DNA of 64,000 nt, taken from NCBI GenBank assembly GCA_020725645.1, contig DYEQ01000034.1, positions 1 through 64,000 on the forward strand, written 5' to 3'. This DNA comes from Candidatus Fermentithermobacillaceae bacterium. GTDB taxonomy: Bacteria > Bacillota > Sulfobacillia > Fermentithermobacillales > DUSS01. The stretch's first letter is position 1. Each line of letters starts with the position of its first letter. Shown here in pieces: positions 9,425-17,563 of this stretch. The notes beneath the pieces are model-generated. The model was given only the letters and a program-made list of their open reading frames with translations, searched no databases and was not told the DNA's origin. The position numbers were made by a program, and so were the translations under genes.

Positions 9425-9748
9425 CTACTGTCGGGAGTCCACAAACTCCACGTTTCCCGGATAGCTTCTTCGGATCGCCTCGATCTCAAGCTCGAAAGCT
9501 CTCAATATGGCCTTGACTTCGGGGAGAGCTGCGGCGTGAGCCGGCACTCTGACCTCCATGTAACCGCTACCCTTTTCCAGATCTACGCCTTTCCCCAGGA
9601 CGTCAACAAGTCCGACGAGAGCCATGTGGGAGGCGGCGGACACCCCCGCGCACACCACATCTTTTCCCCACTCGTCCCAGCCCGCATGGCCCCGGACCCT
9701 GAACCCGATTACGGTCGTTCCGTCCCGCAGGAGTTCAACCCTTAACAT
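9425..9748 (-). CDS. prp: Ribosomal-processing cysteine protease Prp
   Basis: A 107-residue protein of the DUF464/Prp family, which removes the N-terminal extension of L27 before ribosome assembly. The catalytic pair is visible: His in FRVRGHAGWDEWGKD and Cys in VVCAGVSAASHMAL. Position between rplU and rpmA is the conserved arrangement. Its 5' end overlaps the rplU stop by 14 bases. A gap of about 150 bases before rpmA holds no recognisable gene. Confidence 0.95.
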   Translation of the reverse strand: MLRVELLRDGTTVIGFRVRGHAGWDEWGKDVVCAGVSAASHMALVGLVDVLGKGVDLEKGSGYMEVRVPAHAAALPEVKAILRAFELEIEAIRRSYPGNVEFVDSRQ

Positions 9749-10055
9749 TCGGTTCTATGCTGGATATCTTTATCTCCGTAAACGACTGCCGGTGACCGTA
9801 CCGTCTCCGGTAATTCGACTTAGCCTTATACTTGAACACCCGTATTTTTTTCGCCTTGCCTTGACGCAGTATAGTAGCCTTGACGACGTAATCCTCGAGG
9901 TAAGGACTTCCAGTCGTGACCTTTTCGCCCCCGACCATGAGGACCTTGTCGAATACGACCGTGTCCCCGCGGTTCCCGGGGACCTTTTCTACTCTCAGGA
10001 CCTCGCCCTGAGTAACTCTATACTGCTTACCGCCGGTTTCAATCACAGCGTACAC
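9735..10055 (-). CDS. rplU: 50S ribosomal protein L21
   Basis: Starting at GTG 10055 (GGGAGG 9 bases upstream) gives a 106-residue L21: YAVIETGGKQYRVTQGEVLR, VGGEKVTTGSPYLEDYVVKA, FKYKAKSNYRRRYGHRQSFT. The longer track ORF to 10100 would add 15 non-homologous residues, part of which would lie in the promoter's start region. It is the first gene of the L21-Prp-L27-Obg transcript, with a promoter about 70 bases upstream. Confidence 0.96.
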   Translation of the reverse strand: MYAVIETGGKQYRVTQGEVLRVEKVPGNRGDTVVFDKVLMVGGEKVTTGSPYLEDYVVKATILRQGKAKKIRVFKYKAKSNYRRRYGHRQSFTEIKISSIEPNVKG

Positions 10056-10100
10056 CGCAAATGCCCTCCCGAAGGTCCTTGACTGCTTAAAGCACGCCAT

Positions 10101-10130
10101 AGTCTAGCATGCCGTTGAAAAGAGTGTCAA
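10101..10130 (-). promoter_or_regulatory. SigA-type promoter for the rplU operon
   Basis: On the minus strand TTGACA (10130-10125) and TAGACT (10106-10101) are separated by 18 bases. This is close to the vegetative consensus and places transcription start about 40 bases before the rplU start codon. The short leader might host an L21 autoregulatory structure, but none was recognised. Confidence 0.7.
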
Positions 10131-10157
10131 GGAAACAGCTCTGTCACCCAAGCACCG

Positions 10158-11888
10158 TCAGCGAGCGCTTTCGATGGCGGCACATTCCTCGACCATTTTG
10201 GCCCGGGCGTGGGTTCTATGGCATGAAATCACCTGTACTAGGATCTTCTTGCCCACCAGGTTACCTGCACCTTCCACGTTAAGCACGTACCCTTCGACTC
10301 GAGCTATCCCGTCCAGGGGCTTGGAGGAGTGAGCTTCTTCGATGACCACTTCCACAACGTCTCCAGGACTCACCGGCATGGCTTTCTTCTCAACTTCGCT
10401 CTTCCGCCCTATGGCCTTTAAACTGGCGTCTTCAACTCCGAGGGATTCCGAACCCCGGATGAATATGCTCTTGCCCGTTTCTTTCTCGAGTTCTCTCAGG
10501 TTTGACCCGCCAGGTCCGATCAGAATCGATGCCACTTGAGGGTTTGCTTCCAGCAGGATAGCTTCGCCCGACGCCGTCCGGGCAACGGATAGAATCTCCC
10601 GGCGGATTCGGGAAGCTACCGTTCCCTCGGACAAGACCCGCCCTTTGCCATGACATGTCGGGCAGGGCTTCTCGAGCACCTCGTCCAGACTCTGCCTCAC
10701 CTTTTTCCTGGTCATCTCCACAAGACCGAGACCGGTGAGGCCCAGCACCGTCGTTTTGGTATGGTCCTTTCTGAGCTCTTCCTCAAGTTTCCTCAGCACC
10801 GCGTTTTTATGCTCCGGGCTGGTCATGTCTATGAAATCGATGATGATTATGCCACCGATATCTCTGAGCCTGAGCTGTTTGGCTATTTCGGTGCACGCCT
10901 CCATGTTCGTCCTGAACACCGTCTCGCCCAGGTCGTGCGAACCCACGTACTTCCCGGTATTCACGTCGATGACTGTGAGAGCTTCCGTTTTGTCTATCAC
11001 GATGTACCCGCCGGATTTGAGCCATACCTGGCGTGATAGCGCCGACTGAAGAGCTTCTTCCACCCCATACAGACTGAACAGCGGGGTTCCTTTTTTTCTG
11101 TAATAGATGACCCGGTCCTTTAGCTCGGGGGCGACGGCGTCCAGGAGAGCCAGCACTTTCTCGTAAACACGGGCGTTATCCACAAGCATCCTCGTGGTCG
11201 TAGCGTTGAATTCATCCCGGACGATCCTGAAGACCAGCCCGAGGTCGTGATGAATCAGGGCGGGGGCCCTGGCCGTCTTCGCTTTTGCGGAGATTTTTCC
11301 CCACAATTTCAGCAAGAACTCGAGGTCGGCCCGGAGCTCGTTCTCGGTTTTACCCTCAGCGACGGTCCTGACTATAAGCCCCATACCCGCCGGTTTCAAC
11401 GTTCGAGCTAACCTCTTTAACCTCTGCCTTTCGCGAAGGTCCGCGATGCGCCGGGAAACTCCCACGTAACTCACGGTGGGCATCAGTACCAGGTATCTGC
11501 CGGGCAAACTCACGTGCCGCGAAACCCTGGCCCCTTTCGTGCCCATAGCTTCTTTGGTAACCTGAACCAGGATTTCTTCACCGGGTCTTACGATTTGACC
11601 TATGGTCTTCCTATCCGTCCTCTTTCTCCGTCCGGACTCGTAAACTTCGTCTTCTTCCCCGGGTACAAAGGCGTCGTCCACATACAGAAAAGCGTTTTTG
11701 ACCTCGCCTATGTCGACGAAGCACGCCTGCATTCCCGGGAGGACGTTTTCGACTTTTCCCAGGAATATGCTGCCTGCAAGACCGTGCGTAGTGGGTCTTT
11801 CCACGTAGAACTCCACCGGTGACCGGTCCTCGACTATAGCTACCCTTGTTTCAAACCTGTCTTCACTTACGAGGATCTCACGAACCAT
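10158..11888 (-). CDS. rng: Rne/Rng (RNase E/G) family ribonuclease
   Basis: With the ATG at 11888 the protein has about 576 residues. It has an N-terminal S1-like RNA-binding domain (GSIFLGKVENVLPGMQACFV DIG), the catalytic RNase H-like/DNase I-like core with ALTVIDVNTGKYVGSHDLGE and GGIIIIDFIDMTS, the Zn-link CPTCHGKGRV, and a C-terminal TRAM-like region (VSPGDVVEVVIEEAHSSKPL DG...). It cuts single-stranded RNA in rRNA maturation and mRNA decay. ATG 11900 is an alternative start; both fall inside the end of the DUF2344 gene, so translation is coupled. The E. coli RNase E scaffold tail is absent, as usual for RNase G. Confidence 0.93.
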   Translation of the reverse strand: MVREILVSEDRFETRVAIVEDRSPVEFYVERPTTHGLAGSIFLGKVENVLPGMQACFVDIGEVKNAFLYVDDAFVPGEEDEVYESGRRKRTDRKTIGQIVRPGEEILVQVTKEAMGTKGARVSRHVSLPGRYLVLMPTVSYVGVSRRIADLRERQRLKRLARTLKPAGMGLIVRTVAEGKTENELRADLEFLLKLWGKISAKAKTARAPALIHHDLGLVFRIVRDEFNATTTRMLVDNARVYEKVLALLDAVAPELKDRVIYYRKKGTPLFSLYGVEEALQSALSRQVWLKSGGYIVIDKTEALTVIDVNTGKYVGSHDLGETVFRTNMEACTEIAKQLRLRDIGGIIIIDFIDMTSPEHKNAVLRKLEEELRKDHTKTTVLGLTGLGLVEMTRKKVRQSLDEVLEKPCPTCHGKGRVLSEGTVASRIRREILSVARTASGEAILLEANPQVASILIGPGGSNLRELEKETGKSIFIRGSESLGVEDASLKAIGRKSEVEKKAMPVSPGDVVEVVIEEAHSSKPLDGIARVEGYVLNVEGAGNLVGKKILVQVISCHRTHARAKMVEECAAIESAR

Positions 11889-12588
11889 GGGAGCCACCAT
11901 CTCCCCAATCCAACCACTCTCGATCAACCACAGATTCCCTCGGGTCAACCCCTTCGAGACCGCAATGTTTCACCAGAAATTCGAGAACCCATGCGGGCCT
12001 CACCGTTCTCCCTTCGAAATGTCTCAAAACAATCCTCAATGCAGGAGGAGCGGAGGTCACCACCTCAATCCGGCGCACGAAGAGTTTGAGGTCTATCTGG
12101 CGATTCTTTTCCCGCGTGTCATGAGACTCGCGCGTTTCACGCGCCTGTTCCCGCGCCTCACGGTGGAACTTCGCTTCATCCTTGCCGAGGAAACACTCCA
12201 GGGCTCGTTTCAAAGGGGCGTCTTCAGCTCCGTACACCAGTACGCGATAAGTCGAAGCTGTTATTCTCGTCTCCAGTGTTGACTCGTCCGGGGAAATCCT
12301 CCAGACCTCCTTCAACTTGAAACCCGGCGGCATCGCTTCCCCCAGCGAACGTCCCAGATCCTCGAGGGACCTGCTTTCTGATAGATATACGTCGGCCACC
12401 TCGTTGAGGCCCGCTGTGCCTACGGGAAGCGGCGCCACCATCTCCACCTTCGGCCTGGGAGTATAACCCTTTGTCATCGCCACCGGCCATCCGGCGCGGG
12501 CCAAAGCCATCACCAGTGCCCTCCTGACTTCGAGGTGACCCAGAAACCGCTGTTCATCTCCTTTTTCGTACCTGATTCTCACCCTCAT
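11878..12588 (-). CDS. TIGR03936/DUF2344 family protein, partner of the radical SAM gene
   Basis: Using ATG 12588, which overlaps the upstream stop as ATGA, gives 236 residues beginning MRVRIRYEKGDEQRFLGHLE VRRAL. This matches the DUF2344 (radical SAM-linked) family, with AGWPVAMTKGYTPRPKVEMV APLPVG and LRHFEGRTVRPAWVLEFLVK H near the end. The family is nearly always beside, or fused to, the TIGR03960 radical SAM protein; its reaction is not established to my knowledge. The track ORF start at 12696 lies in the neighbour's coding region and is rejected. It is followed, overlapping, by rng. Confidence 0.88.
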   Translation of the reverse strand: MRVRIRYEKGDEQRFLGHLEVRRALVMALARAGWPVAMTKGYTPRPKVEMVAPLPVGTAGLNEVADVYLSESRSLEDLGRSLGEAMPPGFKLKEVWRISPDESTLETRITASTYRVLVYGAEDAPLKRALECFLGKDEAKFHREAREQARETRESHDTREKNRQIDLKLFVRRIEVVTSAPPALRIVLRHFEGRTVRPAWVLEFLVKHCGLEGVDPRESVVDREWLDWGDGGSHGS

Positions 12589-14471
12589 CGCGCCCGGTCT
12601 CCCGCCCCTTTCGAGGTGCCATCCCTCCCGGCTAAGACGGGGGCGACCCCGAATCGCGGACATACTCCACAACCGGGGCACGGGGCTTCCCTGCAATCCG
12701 GAGTCTTTTCCGCCCGCCGCGCCCTCGCCCTTTCCAGAAGCAGGAATCCTTTCGTGACTCCCGGGTCCAGGTGATCCCAGGGTAGGATCTCATCCTGTCC
12801 TCGCTCGCGAGTGTAAAAACCCGGCTCGAGAGAAGCTTCTTTCATGCACGACAGCCAAAGGTCGAGGTCAAGCATATCGGGCCAGGAATCAAACCTGGCA
12901 CCCCGGCGGTACGCGTGGTAAACGACGCGCCCGAGACGCCTGTCTCCCCTGGACAGGATAGCTTCGAGGTACGTTTGCCTCGAATCGTGGTACCGAAACT
13001 CGAGCCCCGGACCCCGAAGGTGTTTGGCGAGGAGCGACTGCCGCCGTTCGATTTCGTCCCGCCCGACAAAGGGTTCCCATTGAAACGCCGTGTGAGACTT
13101 GGGAACGAATCCAGATACGGACACAGCGATCGTGGGCTTCGTCCCCATATCACGTCCGAGCTGCCGTATGCGGTACGCCAGGTCGGCGATGGCCAGGACA
13201 TCTTGGTCGGTTTCGCCGGGAAGCCCGATCATGAAATAAAGCTTGATCCTGGTAAATCCCCATGAAAAGGCCGCCTTCGCAGCGTCCATAACGTCTTCTT
13301 CCGTCACGTTCTTATTGATGACGTCCCTCATCCGTTGGGAGCCCGCTTCGGGCGCCAAAGTCAGCCCTCCCCCCAGAAGCTTGGAGAGCTCCACGGAAAA
13401 TGAATCTACCCTCAGCGAAGGCAACGACACCCGAGCCGGGCAGGGGCTACGGGTGAGGACATCTTCGATGACCTCCCGTATAGGAAGGTAGTCAGCTGAC
13501 GAGAGGGAGACGAGGGAAACCTCATCGTAACCGGAAGCTGCGAGGATCTTCCGGGCTATCCGCGACACGGTTTCGGGTTTCCTTTCTCGAACAGGCCGGT
13601 ATAAGGTCCCCGCCTGACAGAACCTGCATCCCCTGGTACATCCTCTAAAGATCTCAACCATGGCCCTATCGTGTACCGGCTCGAGGAAAGGAACGACCGG
13701 TCGCTCAGGGTAGGGCGCCTTCTCGAGGTCACTGAATATCCGCCGGCGGACCCGCCCAGGTGCACCCGCTTTGGGGCGAACTTCTACCAGAAGCCCTTCA
13801 TCGCTGTGCTTTACATCGTAGAGGGACGGCACGTATACGCCTTCGATACCGGCGAGGCTCTCCAGAAGTTCCAGTCTGGGCCTTCGCGATGCCCTCCATT
13901 TCTTGTAGCAATCTACGATCTCCCCGGCGAGGTCCTCCCCGTCACCCAGGGCGAACGCATCGATGAACTCGGCCAGGGGTTCTGCCGCCATAGACACGGG
14001 ACCTCCTGCTATCACCAGGGGATCCCGTTCATCTCGTTCTGTGGAAAATAGTGGCAGCCCTCCGAGGTCCAAGGCAGCGAGGACGTTCGTGTACGTCAGC
14101 TCGTAGGCCAGCGAAAACCCGATTATATCAAAGGAATTCAACGGGGACCTCGATTCCAGCGTAAAGAGAGGCCAACCCCGCGCCCTGGACAGTTCCTCCA
14201 TATCGGGCCAGGGGGAATATGCCCGTTCGCAAGCGGTATCATCCCTGGAGTTCAACACATGGTAAATGATCTGCGAGCCGAGATGGCTCATGCCCACTTC
14301 GTAGACATCGGGAAAGACCAGAGCGAACCGGACGGAAACGGAAGACGGGTCCTTCCTCACTGCATTGAGTTCGCCCCCCGTGTACCGGGCCGGTTTCGTC
14401 ACTTTGTTTAGGTGCCTTCTCAGCTCTTTCCAGGAAACGATCTCTTCGTCGTGTTCTCTCAGTTGTCTCAC
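12585..14471 (-). CDS. TIGR03960 family radical SAM protein with B12-binding-like N-terminus
   Basis: About 628 residues from GTG 14471 (AGGA 8-9 bases upstream). The N-terminal part resembles a cobalamin-binding-like fold seen in many rSAM enzymes (VRFALVFPDVYEVGMSHLGS QIIYHVLN). The cluster site is CTRGCRFCQ (CxxxCxxC) in VEIFRGCTRGCRFCQAGTLY R. The HxxG-like elements of a true B12 site are not evident, and the C-terminus ends in a Cys-rich CREAPCPGCGVCP. The substrate is not known. The pair with DUF2344 just before rng is conserved in Firmicutes. The track ORF to 14600 extends into non-coding sequence. Confidence 0.85.
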   Translation of the reverse strand: MRQLREHDEEIVSWKELRRHLNKVTKPARYTGGELNAVRKDPSSVSVRFALVFPDVYEVGMSHLGSQIIYHVLNSRDDTACERAYSPWPDMEELSRARGWPLFTLESRSPLNSFDIIGFSLAYELTYTNVLAALDLGGLPLFSTERDERDPLVIAGGPVSMAAEPLAEFIDAFALGDGEDLAGEIVDCYKKWRASRRPRLELLESLAGIEGVYVPSLYDVKHSDEGLLVEVRPKAGAPGRVRRRIFSDLEKAPYPERPVVPFLEPVHDRAMVEIFRGCTRGCRFCQAGTLYRPVRERKPETVSRIARKILAASGYDEVSLVSLSSADYLPIREVIEDVLTRSPCPARVSLPSLRVDSFSVELSKLLGGGLTLAPEAGSQRMRDVINKNVTEEDVMDAAKAAFSWGFTRIKLYFMIGLPGETDQDVLAIADLAYRIRQLGRDMGTKPTIAVSVSGFVPKSHTAFQWEPFVGRDEIERRQSLLAKHLRGPGLEFRYHDSRQTYLEAILSRGDRRLGRVVYHAYRRGARFDSWPDMLDLDLWLSCMKEASLEPGFYTRERGQDEILPWDHLDPGVTKGFLLLERARARRAEKTPDCREAPCPGCGVCPRFGVAPVLAGRDGTSKGAGDRAR

Positions 14472-14643
14472 AGAAGCTTTCCTTTTCAACGTCGTCCGGC
14501 GAGCTTTGTCGCTCGCCTTGACATGGTTGGACCGGTCACCATCCCTGCATTCTGGCCGGCAACGGCCGGGATAGCAGGCAATAGCCCAGGGTGATCGCAA
14601 CCGTCTCTTAGATGATTATATCCGTTGCCGGCGCGGGAACGAC

Positions 14644-14686
14644 AGCTCCTGCCCGGAGGTTTCCTTTTCCCCTCCGGACAGGAGCT
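14644..14686. terminator. Strong 16-bp stem-loop after the mutase operon
   Basis: AGCTCCTGCCCGGAGG (14644-14659) pairs with CCTCCGGACAGGAGCT (14671-14686) with one mismatch and an 11-base loop. It lies 75 bases beyond the minus-strand mutase stop and 173 bases before the next gene. On the plus strand TTTTA follows it; on the minus strand no U-run follows. It probably shields the radical SAM/rng block from the mutase transcript or stabilises an mRNA 3' end, but intrinsic termination on the minus strand is not certain. Confidence 0.5.
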
Positions 14687-14760
14687 TTTACTGGGGAAGG
14701 TGTTTTCCATATCCTCGACGCCCGGACCGGCGGGGCCCGATCTCCACCCGGGGACGGTGC

Positions 14761-16440
14761 TCAGGCCGGAACCCGTACTGGCGCCGCCTTCCTTACGCTC
14801 TCGAGAATCCGGCCTATCCTCTCCTCCTCATCGATGGGTCTGCCGGTCGCGGGGTCAACGGCACGGCAGGAGCCCCCTACGATCCTCGTAACTACCACGC
14901 CTTTCGCCGCGGGATTGCCTCTCAATTGCGGAGCATCCATGATCCCCAGCTCAACGGATTTCGCCAGGGTGTGAGGATCGCTCCAAGGGTCCTCGACCCC
15001 GGAAGGAGCTATCTCTTTCAAAGCGTTCAGGATGACGCGGGACTCCTCCAAGAGTTCTTCCTTGCGCTCCTGCACGCGAGCATCCCGGGTCATATCGGGC
15101 ATTCCGTCAAGGCAGTTCCTGATCACTCCCCTAGCTATCTTCGCGCTTTCTATCACGTCCTCTGCGGTCGCGGCGTGATGCCCCTCACAGAAGCCCACCA
15201 CGTGAACGATGTGGGGCTTAAGGTTCATGCTAACTAGAGTCGAACTGCCAAGGTGCCCCTTGGCGAGCGCGAGATCCGCCGGGAAACTCGAAAGCCCAGC
15301 TCTGACCTGCTTCCAAATCCGGAAGTCGTCGTCCGCCAGCGCCTCGATGAGTTCGAGCTTGGCGAGCATCTTGCCGGTATCCATTACGGCGCTGGTCCCC
15401 GGCGGGGTGTTCCACATGAACTGCGCCACGTAGTCTCTAACGCCCGCCCGTTTGGCGTTATAGGCTGCAAGGAAAGCGGCGGCGACGGCCACCGAATCCG
15501 GGGCATCTCTCAAGCTCCAGTGGTGAGCTTCGTTCACCTCCACCGGGATGCCTCGTTCCGCATGCCATCTCATGGCGGCCTGAGCTTCGCGGATGGATTC
15601 CTCCACTCCGCGCGGGCCTCGTTTATCCAAAACGTTGTACCAGAACAGAGGTATCGCCGCCCATGCGTTGTTGATCGTCTCCTTCAAAAGCTCGGCGAAC
15701 CTGAGGACGTCTCTGGTCCCGCTGTAACAGCGCATGAGAGGGAAATTGCCGCAGCGCGAAGCCTCGTAGAGTCGCCGGAAGTCGCAGGCGGTTCTCACGG
15801 GGACACCCCCGGCTCCGTCTTGATCAGGGTCCATCTCCTCGGGGCGGAAGAAGCTTTCCTGGGCGTTTTGATCGGGTCCGAGGGATATCACGTCCAGGAC
15901 TCGAGCTTCAGATATCTTTCTCACCCCATCCACGGTGTCTTCCAGAGATGGCAAGCCGAAATGGTGTCTGATAAGCGGATAGGGCTCCTTCCAACGGATC
16001 CTCTCCACGAGAGAGGACGGGTAATCCCGCTCGTCCCGGGCGGTCTTTTGACCCTTCAGGTAAGCTACCACGTCATCGATATCCTCGAGCCCGGAAAAGA
16101 CGGCCTCGAATAGGCCGTTGGCTCGAGCAACCTCAGCGACGGGCGGCGTTCCGCCGAAAACGAGCCTGGGATGAAACCCGCTGGCATCCAGGGAAGCTTC
16201 GAGCCGCTCCAGAAGGCGCCGGGCGGGTCCCGGTGAAAGCCTGTATCCGATGGCCAAGATGTCTGGTTTGAGTTCCCGAGCTTTTTCCACGATTTCCTCG
16301 GGAGAAAGTGCCTGACCCAAAAGCACCGTCCTGTAGCCGCAGCTTTCCGCAAGCCGCAGGAAATTGAGGACACCGGCCAGGTGAATGCAGTCCCCCATGG
16401 ACGATGCTGCTATAAGAGGTTTGTCTTCCCTTATCGTCAT
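14761..16440 (-). CDS. Single-chain cobalamin-dependent mutase-like protein (B12-binding domain plus MutE/OraE-like barrel)
   Basis: A 559-residue protein. Residues 1-135 look like a B12-binding Rossmann domain: SSMGDCIHLAGVLNFLRLAE, YRTVLLGQALSPEEIVEKAR ELKPDILAIGYRLS and FGGTPPVAEVARANG. The histidine stands in D-x-x-H-x-x-G rather than the classical D-x-H-x-x-G, so base-off binding is an inference. Residues about 150-480 resemble the catalytic barrel of glutamate mutase E / ornithine and lysine aminomutase large subunits (RCYSGTRDVLRFAELLKETI NNAWAAIPLFWYNVLDKRG, VNEAHHWSLRDAPDSVAVAA, AQFMWNTPPGTSAVMDTGKM). In classical systems the B12 and barrel parts are arranged differently. Substrate unknown. 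It is last in a three-gene riboswitch operon; its ATG overlaps the previous stop (ATGA). Confidence 0.72.
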   Translation of the reverse strand: MTIREDKPLIAASSMGDCIHLAGVLNFLRLAESCGYRTVLLGQALSPEEIVEKARELKPDILAIGYRLSPGPARRLLERLEASLDASGFHPRLVFGGTPPVAEVARANGLFEAVFSGLEDIDDVVAYLKGQKTARDERDYPSSLVERIRWKEPYPLIRHHFGLPSLEDTVDGVRKISEARVLDVISLGPDQNAQESFFRPEEMDPDQDGAGGVPVRTACDFRRLYEASRCGNFPLMRCYSGTRDVLRFAELLKETINNAWAAIPLFWYNVLDKRGPRGVEESIREAQAAMRWHAERGIPVEVNEAHHWSLRDAPDSVAVAAAFLAAYNAKRAGVRDYVAQFMWNTPPGTSAVMDTGKMLAKLELIEALADDDFRIWKQVRAGLSSFPADLALAKGHLGSSTLVSMNLKPHIVHVVGFCEGHHAATAEDVIESAKIARGVIRNCLDGMPDMTRDARVQERKEELLEESRVILNALKEIAPSGVEDPWSDPHTLAKSVELGIMDAPQLRGNPAAKGVVVTRIVGGSCRAVDPATGRPIDEEERIGRILESVRKAAPVRVPA

Positions 16441-17561
16441 CGATTATCCCCTCCTTCCACGGCAAATCTCTGGATGTCCTCCACGCTCATGCGGGAGATC
16501 CCCATCTCCCGAGCTTTCCTTCCGGTTTTCCAGTAATCGACCCCGTGAAGACTGGAAGCGAGCTTGATGGCCGCCTCTATGACCGGTGTTTTCACGCGCG
16601 CGACTCGCGCAAGTGACACCAGTGGCACGAGGCTGTAGGGGACGTCTTCCCAAATGTACCTGGTATTCAGATCCGGGGGCGCTTTGATCCCTTCGTAAGC
16701 GTGATTTGCTTTAACTGCATCGACGATGGATCTTTCTTTGACTCCGTATGTTCTCTCCATCCACTCCAGGCACGATCTGGCCTGTACCCCGTAGGCCCGA
16801 GCGACTGCCAGCCTTTCCGCGTCAAGTGCCTCGAGAACCCTACCGACAGAGGGCGTTATGCCCTGCCTGTAGTGCTCGAACGCGCCTCCGGTATCCTCTA
16901 TCCTTCCCGCGTTCAAAATGGTGGGAAGGGGATGAAATATAGCACCTATGTTGTCGAAACTGGTGTAGAGACAGTTTTCCGCCGGAACGAATTGGGGATA
17001 AGCTTTCTTCACCGCCCTCAGAACTTCCATAGTCCTTGAAGACGGAAGCGCCGCCAGAGGGACTTTCTTCTTGATTCCATAAACGTGGCACCTTCCGGGT
17101 TCAAGGGCGCGGCTCGCGTAGATGAACGTGCTGGCTTCAGCCACTACCACGTCCCGGTCACAGCCCGCACGCACGAGCGCGTGCTTGAACTCAAACGCCC
17201 CGCCCGTCCGCCCCGGGTTGAGGACGACGATCTGGCCGTCGACCAGGTAAGGCGCCATTAAGCGCGCCACTTCCGCGTGGGCGGAAGCTGGCACCGTCAC
17301 CATGATCACCCTGGCCCCTGTGACGGCCATCTCCATCGAGGTGGTGACGAGCTCTGGCGAAGCGAATTCCCGTAGATGGCCTTCGAGCTGAATACCCCCG
17401 CGCCGGTTTATCCGCCGAACCTTCTCTTCGCTGCGGTTCCACAGGGAAACGACATATCCCTGAAGGGCGAGGTGGCCGGCCATAGCTTGCCCGCCGTTCC
17501 CTGCGCCGATCACGGCGAAATCTATGTGGGTCTCCTCTACACTAAGTAACCTTTCAGCCAT
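16437..17561 (-). CDS. Opine (octopine/nopaline) dehydrogenase-like oxidoreductase
   Basis: With ATG 17561 (AGGAGG 8 bases upstream, lying in the previous gene's end) the protein has 374 residues. The N-terminal NAD(P) fold carries FAVIGAGNGGQAMAGHLALQ G (GxGNGG), and the C-terminal octopine dehydrogenase domain has DNIGAIFHPLPTILNAGRIE D with the expected catalytic histidine in N-x-x-x-x-HP. Family members reductively join an amino acid to a 2-oxoacid, or the reverse. A ketopantoate reductase-like role is less likely because of the HPLP motif. The gene lies 2 bases after the ATP-grasp stop and overlaps the mutase start by 4 bases, so the three products probably act together. Substrates unknown. 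Confidence 0.8.
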   Translation of the reverse strand: MAERLLSVEETHIDFAVIGAGNGGQAMAGHLALQGYVVSLWNRSEEKVRRINRRGGIQLEGHLREFASPELVTTSMEMAVTGARVIMVTVPASAHAEVARLMAPYLVDGQIVVLNPGRTGGAFEFKHALVRAGCDRDVVVAEASTFIYASRALEPGRCHVYGIKKKVPLAALPSSRTMEVLRAVKKAYPQFVPAENCLYTSFDNIGAIFHPLPTILNAGRIEDTGGAFEHYRQGITPSVGRVLEALDAERLAVARAYGVQARSCLEWMERTYGVKERSIVDAVKANHAYEGIKAPPDLNTRYIWEDVPYSLVPLVSLARVARVKTPVIEAAIKLASSLHGVDYWKTGRKAREMGISRMSVEDIQRFAVEGGDNR

Positions 17562-17563
17562 TC

